64,000 bases of DNA from Brachypterus glaber. Taxonomy: Eukaryota > Arthropoda > Insecta > Coleoptera > Kateretidae. The notes under the pieces were generated by a model. The model had not been told where the DNA came from. It searched no databases and was given only the letters and a program-made list of their open reading frames with translations. Position numbers and translations under genes: made by a program. Of this stretch, positions 52,201 through 59,600 are shown one piece after another. Each line of letters opens with the position of its first letter. Within the stretch, counting starts at the first letter, position 1. Location: assembly GCA_958510825.1 (NCBI GenBank), contig OY294050.1:45397249-45461248 (forward strand). The letters are read 5' to 3'.

Positions 52201-53041
52201 AAGTAGCATTTTATCAGCCCACTCGGCCTAACGGCCTCGTGGGCTGATATTCTTACGTGGATAAAATCACTTAATAAACGAGTTGAGAATTTAATTTTAT
52301 CCAACACCTTTTATTTTTAAATAAAAATCTATAATTTTGCGAAAAATTATGTCAAAAATATTAAGATTAAGTTTTCTTAATACTAAAATAATAGGTAGCC
52401 ATGGCCTAAGTATGCCTATTAAAAATAAACAATTGCTAGTTTTACATTTCTTACAAACGTCAAAATGGATGCGGTGATGACAGAATTTTTAATAAAAACA
52501 GTATTTTATTCAAAAACTAAAGAATAATTTGGGGTTTTCTTTAATTTTTATGGTTTAGTTCACGTGCTTCTATTTATAGGATAGTTATAATACTTAATTA
52601 TAGGGTATGTAACTAATTTTGGGTGAGATCAAAAGCTGTACGTAAAAGAGTGGGTGAAAAATTTTTTAGTCACTAGTGGAAAAAAACTCGCTTTTGACAT
52701 TTAAAATAGTGCTAAAAACAAGTGTTTCTGTGAAGGTGTTGGATAAAGAAACTTTTTTTTTATTTTTTTTTTTTTAATAATTTTTTTATTTTTTATTTTA
52801 ATTAACCTAGGCCTACAGGGGAAAGTATTATTTTGTTGGCAGCAGTAATTTTTGTGATTCGTTAATACAGTTTGTATTTCTTTTGGCAGGTTACAACGAA
52901 ATGAAAGAAAGTTTGGGCCAATATTTGAAAAAATTCGCCGAAAATAAAAAAGTCGTTCGGGAAGAGGACATCAGGGAATTTTTTGAAGGTTTGAAGGCGA
53001 ATAAAAAGGCGAAGACAGAAAACCAGTTTTTATGCCGCTAG
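37155..53041 (+). CDS. Ubr7: Ubr7-type E3 ubiquitin ligase (UBR box + PHD finger), six-exon gene
   Basis: The exons are 37155-37313, 39954-40159, 41277-41464, 45532-45799, 48992-49149 and 52890-53041. They total 1131 bases for 376 residues; all junctions are GT-AG and keep frame. Human UBR7 has 425 residues, so this is a compact full-length orthologue. Residues 49-120 are the UBR box (SYPDGYVKRQALYSCLTC, CLACSYHCHDGHDL, FRCDCGNSKF). Residues 142-198 are the PHD-like finger (GLYCTCQRPYPDPED, VQCVICEDWYHTRHLG). The end ...REEDIREFFEGLKANKK then FLCR and stop is also typical of the family. UBR7 is a nuclear ligase reported to act on histone H2B and histone handling. A poly(A) signal AATAAA is at 53137-53142. 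The introns reach 4.3 kb through transposon insertion. Confidence 0.95.
37362..37766. other. Ubr7: Start of Ubr7 intron 1, no repeat recognised
   Basis: No coding or repeat structure stands out between the exon 1 donor and the minisatellite. Confidence 0.35.
37767..37995. repeat. GATTGT minisatellite in Ubr7 intron 1
   Basis: Irregular units built on GGAAGATTGT, AAAGATTGTC and ATGATTGTG repeat about 20 times. It has no coding meaning in either strand. Confidence 0.75.
38000..38950. other. Ubr7: Ubr7 intron 1, unassigned
   Basis: About 950 bases without a recognised repeat family or coding signal. Confidence 0.35.
38951..39129 (+). mobile_element. Chimeric fragment: palindromic MITE half joined to a HINE 3' end
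   Basis: 38951-38997 equals the left arm of the MITE at 25475 (GGTACTAGTGGGTAAAGTAA to GCCCATGAG). At 38998 it passes directly into the last 130 bases of the HINE family (ACTGATTTCGACTCAGAATG to AGTGCCGATGTAAT). Confidence 0.75.
39140..39829. mobile_element. 690-bp inverted-repeat element
   Basis: The ends are TTAGGGGCTGTCCATATATT and AATATATGGACAGCCCCTTA, continuing inward as ACGTAACGC and GCGTTACGTAAT. The interior is non-coding with G-run-rich stretches near 39172-39215 and 39725-39778. Confidence 0.85.
39954..40159 (+). CDS. Ubr7: Ubr7 exon 2: UBR box
   Basis: It begins GYVKRQALYSCLTC after ATTTCAG and ends NMTCNLF plus two bases before GTAAAT. It holds the Cys/His ligands of the UBR zinc finger (CSYHCHDGHD, RCDCGNSKF). 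Its acceptor is preceded by the 37-nt sequence shared with the P450 gene. Confidence 0.95.
40255..40767. mobile_element. Non-autonomous hAT-type MITE (513 bp), 8-bp TSD
   Basis: Inverted ends CAAAGAACTTTTACCTCAAG and CTTGAGGTAAAAGTTCTTTG are flanked by identical GTGGCCAC at 40247-40254 and 40768-40775. An 8-bp duplication with ends beginning CA is the hAT pattern. It sits 95 bases past Ubr7 exon 2. A frame starting FYLKKDHDEIYRMLCLKREP at its left end recurs in the 54.9-kb copy and belongs to the MITE, not to Ubr7. Confidence 0.9.
40916..41170 (+). mobile_element. Family C fragment
   Basis: ACGCCCCTTTGAAAGTGGCT, TTTATTTAATAACTCAG and TTTTGCACGTTAACTAATAT match the family C element at 44624-45437. 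Confidence 0.7.
41277..41464 (+). CDS. Ubr7: Ubr7 exon 3: PHD finger, first part
   Basis: It encodes (S)EKSTVNDMNIYNQNFSGLYC to VTNFAG, after TTTTTCAG and before GTGAGT. It contains the C-x-C start and the C-x2-C and H ligands of the PHD-like finger. Confidence 0.93.
41518..41547. repeat. (AAT)n microsatellite
   Basis: About nine AAT units followed by AATGTTTATTCAAAA, the arrangement also seen near 48632 and possibly the 3' end of a LINE on the minus strand. Confidence 0.6.
41600..43605. repeat. Duplicated segment flanking a HINE, second copy interrupted
   Basis: About 41605-41972 and 42652-42948 plus 43505-43605 are the same sequence (CACAAGGTAAATTACCTGAC to CCAGAGTTTTGTATTACAAG). A HINE lies between the copies. 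The second copy is split by about 550 bases whose two ends share GGGACTAAACTTG and GGGACTAAAACAG words. Confidence 0.8.
41977..42652 (+). mobile_element. HINE (Helentron-like) element, near full length
   Basis: It runs from CTAGATGAAACGTTGCAAGC through (GACA)n at about 42489-42507 to the hairpin ACATCGGCACT...AGTGCCGATGT. It has lost about 10 bases after CATCGGCACTA relative to other copies. It lies in Ubr7 intron 3. Confidence 0.85.
43708..44412 (-). mobile_element. Family A element, inverted copy
   Basis: It runs from GCCTTGTATTCGTGCAAAAA to CTTTTACTGGGCAGTGTAT, with a GGTCGGTCGATCGGTCTGTC core near 43825 and four internal units. It lies in Ubr7 intron 3. Confidence 0.8.
44598..44620. repeat. 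(AC)n microsatellite
   Basis: About eleven CA units directly precede the left end of the family C element. Confidence 0.8.
44624..45437. mobile_element. Family C foldback (814 bp)
   Basis: Ends TACAGGGTGTATTTGAAATA and TATTTCAAATACACCGTGTA. The arms also pair AAAATGCGTCATAAG with CTTATGACGCATTTT and CATATGTCTAAAAAT with its inverse. It is distantly related to family B (GTGATTCTACAT, GTTCCTATAAA). It ends about 95 bases before Ubr7 exon 4. Confidence 0.85.
45532..45799 (+). CDS. Ubr7: Ubr7 exon 4: PHD end and linker
   Basis: It begins EMICISCVKCHEFL (last zinc ligands), passes an acidic Ala/Gln-rich linker (ENQNGPTAAAAAENAG), and ends WRRELCTCDDCLK with two bases of the next codon. This linker is shorter than in human UBR7. 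Confidence 0.92.
45925..47300 (+). mobile_element. Element E2, interrupted copy
   Basis: The left part (45950-46134, ACACAGAATGAATCCATTC) and right part (46928-47300, TAAAGTTTTGTGTTAAAATT to ACTAGTTATAGAATATACTA) match 13224-13916. Confidence 0.75.
46135..46925. mobile_element. Insertion inside E2, family unknown
   Basis: It begins GGAGATATCTCC and ends GTAGAGAGCTCC, replacing nothing of E2. The 790 bases include GTTCTACCCAAAAAGGATAG and an AT-rich body. No coding signal or relative elsewhere in the window. Confidence 0.5.
47531..48229 (+). mobile_element. HINE (Helentron-like) element, full length
   Basis: It runs from CTAGATGAAACGTTGCAAGC to the hairpin ending AGTGCCGATGTA; the microsatellite is reduced to AGACAGACAGACG. 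It is inserted at the edge of the shared repeat, just after CATTACATAAAAT. Confidence 0.85.
48348..48618 (+). mobile_element. tRNA-derived SINE
   Basis: The head resembles a tRNA gene: A box TAGCGTAGTGGCTAGCG at about 48357-48373 and B box GAGTTCGATTC at 48400-48410, 40 bases apart, as in RNA polymerase III promoters. A tRNA-unrelated body of about 180 bases follows (AAACTGGTTCGAAAGTCAG, CCTGGACTTAGGGGATGC), and it ends in a short (TGTAA)n tail. The parent tRNA could not be identified. It lies in Ubr7 intron 4. Confidence 0.75.
48620..48990. other. Ubr7: End of Ubr7 intron 4
   Basis: It begins with ATTATGTTTATTCAAAAAGC, like the sequence beside the (AAT)n tract at 41.5 kb. Nothing else recognised except the short shared sequence before the exon 5 acceptor (48970-48984). 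Confidence 0.35.
48992..49149 (+). CDS. Ubr7: Ubr7 exon 5
   Basis: It encodes (M)YEDDEITFLLDNEDPVHLYE to VAVMECIAG. The segment matches the conserved post-PHD helix region of UBR7 (CLKMYEDDEITFLLD). Junctions are TTTTTTTAG before G and GCAG before GTAAGA. Confidence 0.92.
49225..49262. repeat. (ATT)n microsatellite
   Basis: About eleven ATT units, 80 bases past Ubr7 exon 5. Confidence 0.85.
49330..51662. mobile_element. Element E with a minisatellite foldback nested in it
   Basis: The left arm (TACACGCTAATCTTGAATAC, TAGTGACTTGCCAAACGC, GGTGCTCGGTTTCGGAAGAT) and right arm (TTGGCAAGTCACAAAACTTA, AATTAGCGTGTGTACA) match the E copy at 13113-14152. The foldback at 49673-51519 replaces E2 as the insert. 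Confidence 0.75.
49673..51519. mobile_element. Foldback element made of a 14-bp minisatellite
   Basis: Short unique inverted ends (TTTAATAGCCCCC and AGGGGCTATTAAA) enclose more than 100 copies of CAGAGCTGTTTTAA with variants (CAGGGCTGTTTTAA, CAGAGCTGATTTAA, TTAGAGCTGTTTTA). After a central stem (TTTATATCAGATCAG facing GATCTGATATAAACTTA, about 51315-51370) the units resume inverted (TTAAAACAGCTCTG) for about 130 bases. A rare variant, CAATCCTGTTTTAA, recurs at 50081, 50497 and 50913, a higher-order period of 416 bases. It lies in Ubr7 intron 5. Confidence 0.88.
51662..52889. other. Ubr7: Ubr7 intron 5 remainder
   Basis: It contains a hairpin at 52186-52275 (CAGCCCACTCGGCCTAACGG facing CGTGGGCTG, with GATAAAAT arms) and long T runs. 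A short stretch CTAGGCCTACAGGGGAAAGT near 52806 is also found in the 56.7-58.2 kb foldback. No coding signal. Confidence 0.4.
52890..53041 (+). CDS. Ubr7: Ubr7 exon 6: C-terminus and stop
   Basis: It encodes GYNEMKESLGQYLKKFAENK to NQFLCR, with TAG at 53039-53041. YLKKFAE...VVREEDIREFF is the conserved UBR7 C-terminal signature. The AATAAA lies about 95 bases past the stop. Confidence 0.94.
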
Positions 53042-53136
53042 GGTAACATTTTTTAAGTTTTATTTGTTGTGATCTTCATTTAGGTATTGTCAACTAGTGT
53101 AACACTAGATACGTAAAAATTAAAGTTATTTTTTGG

Positions 53137-53142
53137 AATAAA
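53137..53142 (+). terminator. Ubr7: Poly(A) signal of Ubr7
   Basis: AATAAA with AAGTTTTTATTTT following, about 95 bases after the stop codon and before the next repeat begins near 53195. Confidence 0.7.
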
Positions 53143-53194
53143 GTTTTTATTTTATTTTGAAAGAAAATTAAAACGAGTATAGTTCGTGTAAAGA

Positions 53195-53392
53195 AAAACC
53201 TCCATATACCAATTTTCACGAAAACTACCCCCCGCCCCTTGGGGGGTGGAGTTAGAATTTTGTTATAATCAGATTCACTTTCAGCAACCTCAAAAACCCC
53301 AACATATCAATTTTCACGAAAACTACCCTCCACCACTCAGGGGATGAAATTAGAAAAAATCATCAGATTCATATTCGCCAACCCCAAAAACT
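53195..53392 (+). mobile_element. Family A fragment after Ubr7
   Basis: Two internal units (CACGAAAACTACCCCCCGCC, CACTTTCAGCAACCTC) are present without either end. Confidence 0.7.
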
Positions 53393-54281
53393 TTTGTCCC
53401 AAACTTTTTTCTGTGTAACTTTTTTGCAATTTTATTTTTGAAATAAGATTCCTCAGGTCAAAATACATAAAAAAAGGTACTCTTGTTGTAATACTGTAGG
53501 ATTAACCGTTTTCGAGTAAAGTTCATTTGAAGGTGAAATTTCACGGTTCGAGGACGAAAAATTCAATACTAAAATGTCGAAAACCAAAATTTTAATGATG
53601 CAATGTTATTCTACATCAAAAACTAAGAAAAAAAGTTTCCATACATGTAGGTCGAAAAAACGCTTTTAAAGCAACCATAGCCCTTTAAAAATGGTGTATA
53701 TTTAGGAGACCATAGCTCCATTAGGATTGATTTTTGGAAGTACCTGTATATGAGGTTTTTTTCTTAATTTTTAATGTACATTCGCCCTGCATCATTAAAA
53801 TTTTGGTTTTCAACATTTTAGTATTTAATTTTTTGTCCTCGAACCGTGGAATTTCACCTTCAAATGAATTTTTCTCGAAAACTGTTTATCCTACAGTATT
53901 ACAACAAGAGTACTTTTTTTATGTATTTTGACCTGAGAAATCATATTTCAAAAATAAAATTGCAAAAAAGTTACACAGAAAAAAGTTTGGGACAAAAAAC
54001 TGATAAGCCCCCCCCGTTTCGCACACCCCTGGTCGAAAATAAGTACATGAAAATAACACATTAAAACGGGCCTTTGTAGGATTACGTGCAAAACCTCGTT
54101 GATATATCTCCAAGGGTTCCTGAGTTATTAAATAAAAACCGATTTTTTAGCCACTTTCAAAGGGGCGTAGCTCCCTTATGACGCATTTTTAGACATATGT
54201 TTATAGGAACTTTTTGTCATATTTTATGATGTAGAATCATCTGTTAAAATTTCCGACGCTATTTCAAATACACCGTGTATA
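53393..54281. mobile_element. Family C foldback, left end lost
   Basis: It starts inside the arm (TTTTGTCCCAAACTTTTTTC), reaches the centre near 53700, and ends with the complete right end TATTTCAAATACACCGTGTA. Confidence 0.8.
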
Positions 54282-54559
54282 GATAAAATTATATAGTGTG
54301 ATTGCCTAGCAACAACTTTTAATAAATATTTTATAAAGGGTTCAATACCTAATGAATTTCGTTGTTTCTAGGCAATCTCAATAATGTCTTTTACCTATAA
54401 AAATATGACAGATTTGTCAACTATCAGATGTAGTTTTGAAAAAATATATCAAGAAAATTTAAAATATATAATGAAATATTTGTCGATATACCAAACCATG
54501 TTTCAACATAATAAAGTAAAAATACAACAGAAAATATGCACATTATTAGCAAAAACGTA

Positions 54560-54915
54560 GAAAATGTCAGCATGTGGAAGGTTCACAAAAGTTTTAATAT
54601 TTATAGTACCACATGTAAGTAAATGATAATAAAGCCTTTAATATAATATTTATCATGCCTGTTCTTTAATTAATATAGTTTAATAAACATAAAACGACTA
54701 ATTAAGTAAATACGTAAGTAAAAAATAACCTTACACGTCAAAAAATCTGTCATAAAATTATATTTTTAAAAGCGTTTTTCTCTGAAACTGGTCATTTAAT
54801 TTGGCTGTAATTTGGCTAATTTAATTTTTACCCCCAAAGTTACAGAATATCAAAATTTGAGGCAGTTTGACTGTGGCCCAAGCACCCCCCCATTTGTGTG
54901 CCATGTTCTTTCATT
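54560..54915. mobile_element. Right half of the 22.2-kb inverted-repeat family
   Basis: GGTTCACAAAAGTTTTAATA, CTCTGAAACTGGTCATTTAA and GTGTGCCATGTTCTTT match 23090-23440. The hAT-type MITE follows 8 bases later. Confidence 0.7.
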
Positions 54916-54923
54916 ATCTAATA

Positions 54924-55471
54924 CAAAGAACTTTTACCTCAAGAAGGAACATGATGAAATCTACCGTATGCTTTGTTTGAAGCGTGAACCAATTACGGTG
55001 AGGGGCTGGTGGGGAGTGACTATTGTTTACACTTAGTACGCGTGAAGAGAGAGAAAGAATGTGTAAACTCACAGTCTAATGTCGTAAAATGACTGACAGG
55101 GGTACAGTGTTGCCGATTGGAAACATATACTTTGGATATTTTATTGTAAATTTTAAGAAACATTAGTTCTGTATGAGTTTTATATGAACTAGTAGTTTAA
55201 TTTTAATAGATTTCAATATACTATATTATTAAACATAATTATAGTATACACAATAAAGTTTTTTACATTTTTAATTTAAGTATAATGATTTGAATTCATG
55301 ATAAGGTGGAAACTACGCAACATCGCTACTAGGTAGCCTGAAAGTCGACTAGCGACATCTACATTTTACACCACAAAGCTGATCGCGTTTCTGTTAGTAA
55401 ATAAACAAACAAAAAGATGACATCTTCATAAACATTGGCCTGAAATTACTTCTTGAGGTAAAAGTTCTTTG
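54924..55471. mobile_element. Non-autonomous hAT-type MITE (548 bp), second copy
   Basis: Ends CAAAGAACTTTTACCTCAAG and CTTGAGGTAAAAGTTCTTTG are flanked by ATCTAATA at 54916-54923 and 55472-55479. Relative to the Ubr7 intron copy it has about 33 extra bases near 55127-55160. Confidence 0.9.
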
Positions 55472-55487
55472 ATCTAATATTATTTTA

Positions 55488-55790
55488 TTCACAGAACCAG
55501 CGCTAGAATAACATACGGTAGTTTCGAATTTTCAAAAAAAAAAAAAATCGTCCTAGACAAAAAATTCTTGGATATAAATCTGTTTCATAAAAAAATAAGC
55601 AACTTTTTTTTTCAAATGTCCGTCTGTCCATCAGTCTGTCCGTCTGTCTGTCCGATGTCACGATTTTTGTAGACACTATAACTCAAGAACGATAAATCCG
55701 ATCGTATTGAAATTTTCAGGGGAAATCAAGTTCTATGCGGGGAAGAGCCCTATTGTTTTTGAAAGTAATCCCCCCAAAAAATCATATGTT
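55488..55790 (+). mobile_element. Family H element, truncated
   Basis: AATCGTCCTAGACAAAAAATT, a GTCC/GTCT microsatellite near 55619-55655, and CTCAAGAACG to TTTGAAAGTAATCCCCC match 21660-22010. Confidence 0.7.
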
Positions 55791-55794
55791 CCTT

Positions 55795-55985
55795 AATCCT
55801 AAGTTTTAGCGGACTTTTTACTCCATACAACAATTTACTGCCAAATTTCATGTCTTTATTTTTCAATAAACCAACTTGAAGCTCCAGGTTTGCCAACCTT
55901 TTTCCTACGCAAGATCTGGGCTCGATGCCAAAGGGTAAATGGGTGCATATGTTTTTTACGTTTTTCGAAAATAAAACTTTTTAGA
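55795..55985 (-). pseudogene. Decayed copy 2 of the P450 heme-binding exon
   Basis: It matches the true last exon (56298-56627) over the heme-binding end: CATATGTTTTTTACG, CGCAAGATCTGGGCTCG, AACCTGGAGCTTCAAG on the minus strand. It is frameshifted around the heme motif and shares an internal deletion with copy 1 (the GCATGTGGCCAGCTCAATTC segment is replaced by TTATTT). The upstream two-thirds of the exon is missing. Confidence 0.85.
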
Positions 55986-56039
55986 AAAAAGTAAAATTTG
56001 TTTTTTTTTTATTTTTTTTTTTTTGAAAACTTTTTTTTA

Positions 56040-56225
56040 TTTTTTGATTTTTTTTTACTCCATACAACAGTTTACTGCCAAATTTCATGTCTTTATTTTT
56101 CAATAAACCAACTTGAAGCTCCAGGTTTGCCAACCTTTTTCCTACGCAAGATCTGGGCTCGAAGCCAAAGGGTAAATGGGTGCATATGTTTTTTACGTTT
56201 TTCGAAAATAAAACTTTTTAGAAAA
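56040..56225 (-). pseudogene. Decayed copy 1 of the P450 heme-binding exon
   Basis: It is nearly identical to the copy at 55795-55985 including the deletion, so one arose from the other after decay began. The T-rich filler between copies is also repeated (55985-56050 and 56225-56300). Confidence 0.85.
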
Positions 56226-56297
56226 AAGTAAAATTTGTTTTTTTTTATTTTTTTTTTTGAAAACCTTTTTTTATTTCTTGATTTTTTTTTTGAAAAA

Positions 56298-56627
56298 TTA
56301 TAAAATTTCCTTAATCCTAAGTTTTAGCGGACCTTCTACTCCATACAACAATTTACTGCCAAATTTCATGTCTGCATGTGGCCAGCTCAATTCAAAATTT
56401 CTCAAAATTTTCAATAAACCAACTTCAAGCTCCAGGTTTGCCAACCGTTTTCCTATGCAAGATCTGGGCCCAAAGCCAAAGGGCAAATGGACAAATGGGT
56501 GCATATGTTTCGCAGATAATTCATCTTCATTGTTTCGCAGCCATCTTTCGGGAAGAAATTTCTTGGGTTCCTGTACATAGTTTTCGTGGTTTGATAGAAA
56601 CATGTTGCTAGCAATCAAGTCAGTGCC
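56298..56627 (-). CDS. P450 last exon with heme-binding loop
   Basis: It encodes GTDLIASNMFLSNHENYVQE, FLPERWLRN, HPFVHLPFGFGPRSCIGKRL to KLRIKEIL and TAA (56300-56298). The heme motif F-x2-G-x-R-x-C-x-G is complete. Confidence 0.92.
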   Translation of the reverse strand, partial: GTDLIASNMFLSNHENYVQEPKKFLPERWLRNNEDELSAKHMHPFVHLPFGFGPRSCIGKRLANLELEVGLLKILRNFELSWPHADMKFGSKLLYGVEGPLKLRIKEIL

Positions 56628-59600
56628 CTTTAAGACAAAATTAATGTTATTAGTTAATTCTACAGATTACACTGGTCGACAAATCTGAAGATTTCTCTAA
56701 CTGAGATTCCAGACATAGGTTTATACTATTTTTGGGTCACTGAATCCAAATCCGAAGGCCGTTTCTCTCCATCACCCTCAGATTTTTTTATATCATAAAA
56801 AAAGTTAAAATTAGGAAAATCGATTTTGTGTAATTACAAGAAAATGCTTTGACTTATCACATTAAAATTAAGTACGGTTAATAGTGGTAATATAAGTTGT
56901 TTATTCCCCTACTTACCCAAAAATATAATTGTGTGTATGTCAGAGGCGTGCGTTCTAAAGTGTTTCTGTAATATATTTCTCCAACAAAATTTATGTTTAA
57001 GAATTTTACAATTTCGATAAAAAATTATTATTTATTGATTAATTTTACGTAAAAAAACATATTGGACCTTTTGATCAAAGGTCAATAGTTTTCGAGAAAA
57101 ATAGGTTTAAACATATCTCTGCAAGTTCCACTAAGAAAAAAACTGCTGCCAACAAGATAATACTTTCTCCTATATGTCTAGGTTTATTAAAATAAAAATA
57201 AATAAATTAAAAAAAAAAAATTTATATTATATTTATTTATATTTATTTTCCGAAAAAACTCTTTTTTCGTTTGGACTTTTTGGACGAAAAATAAATTTAA
57301 AAAAAAATAAAAAAAAGTTTTAACCCCATTTTACCCCCTTACCCCACCATTATTTTTATCAAAAAAAAAAAATATCCTAGTCACACAAAAAAAGGTCAAT
57401 AGTTTTTTTTCCCATGTATTTTGAGACGCTGAATCCGAATTTGAGGTCAAAATAGCACATCACCTGGAAAACCAATTGGATAAGGTGCTATTTTGACTTC
57501 AAATTCGGACTCAGCGCCTCAAAATATATAGGAAAAAAAACTATTGACCTTTTTTGTGTGGCTAGGATTTTTTTTTTTTTTTTTTGATAAAAATCGGGGT
57601 GGGGTAAGGGGGTAAAATGAGATTATAACTTTTTTTTTTGTTTTTTTTTTTCAATTTATTTTTCGTTAAAACGAAAAAAGTACTTTTTTCGGAAAAAAAA
57701 ATATATTTTTTTTATTTTAATAAACCTAGACCTATAGGAGAAAGTATTATGTTGTTGGCAGCAGTTTTTTTCTTAGTGGAACTTGCAGAGATATGTTTAA
57801 ACCTATTTTTCTCGAAAACTATTGACCTTTGATCAAAAGGTCCAATATGTTTTTTTACGTAAAATTAATCAATAAATAATAATTTTTTATCGAAATTGTA
57901 AAATTCTTAAACATAAATTTTGTTGGAGAAATATATTACAGAAACACTTTAGAACGCACGCCTCTGATATACACACAATTGTATTTTTGGGTAAGTAGGG
58001 GAATAAATAACTTAAATTACCACTATTAACCGTACTAAATTTTAATGTGATAAGTCAAAGCATTTTCTTGTAATTACACAAAATCAATTTTCCTAATTTT
58101 AACTTTTTTTTTTATATCCAAAAATTTGATGGTGATGAAGACAAACGGCCTTCGAGTTTGGATTCAGCGACTCAAAATTAGTATAAACCTATTTCTGGAA
58201 TCTCAGTTAGAGAAATCAGATTTGTCGACCAGTGTTATTATTTGAACAGTTTAAAAAATTCTTTTGTTTAAGCCCTAAATTAATAAAATCCAATAATAAT
58301 AATAACAACTTAATTATAACCTAAAAACGCTAAAAATAGGAGCTTTACCCCATTCTAATCTAATCAGCTTTTAAAAAATGAAAAGAAACAATATGCAAAA
58401 AACCGCTTGTCGATATATTTTCTAGAAACGGAGTAAACTACCCTAGTAGAAATTTAACGTAAGAATAACGTTTTTCTAATGTTAGAAAACTGTTTAAAAG
58501 TACGTTATAAAATATGTGCAAAAGTCCCGCTTTTGAACGTTAGAATCAAACGTTAGTTACAAACGTTAATCTAACGTTAGATTTTTAAGTTAGAAATACG
58601 TTATAAGTACGTTTAATTTTTAACTTTCGGTGGGGGCGTGGCCAACTAGGAAATTTCTACCTGCATCATAAAATGGCAGCTGGAGACAAATTTATTCATA
58701 TAAATAAATCTTAATATATTTTAGCAATCATAGTATTTTTAAACATAATTTCGTTACATTTATTTATAAAATAGCCATCTTTTTAGGTGGCCCTAAATAT
58801 TTTTCGTGTAATATCCTGTTATACTTCAATAAATACGTTTACCTCTCAGAAAAACTTTATATTTAGTTAGTTAATATTTATTTACACATTCAGAATCTTA
58901 AAATATGTTTCAATTATAGCACAGCGTTGTCAGACTTACTATAATTTTGAGTTTTGGGGGATATTTTTTTAAAATTATTATAGAAATAATAAATAATTAT
59001 CAAACCTAGGCACATAGCTGTCTGAAATGAGTATTTTTTACTATATCTTACGTATTAATAATGGAAATTTAAAAAATATTTAAAGTTAGAATAAGGTTAG
59101 AAAAAGGTTAGAATTTAGTTAGTAAACTAACGTCAGATTTATGTATTTTATAACGTTTTTGTCAAACGTTAGTTTTTAAGGTTAGATTTATATATTTTAT
59201 AACGTTTTTGTATAAAGTTTGAGACTAAACATAAAAATGTCACTAATCTAATGTTATGTTAAGTTAGATTTATGTACTTTTCTACCAGGGATCTTTACCC
59301 CATTCTAATCTAATCAGCGAGTTTACAGACAGACAGAGAGACAGATAGACGGCTCAATTTTTTTTACGGATTTCGACTCAGAAAGGTCCAAAACGTCGAG
59401 AAATATAAAAAACATGGTCAAAAATCTTGACTTGTCTGTGATGATTTCAAATCTTAAGTAGTACCAAGTGCCGATGTAATGGAAAATGGTATTACCTTTG
59501 GTATCTGATATCCTGCCAAAACTAAGTTTTTCACACACGTGCGTAAGTTTCCGGTGGCAATGGGTGCCATCCGCGTCGTTTCCTTGATCACCGCTTTCAA

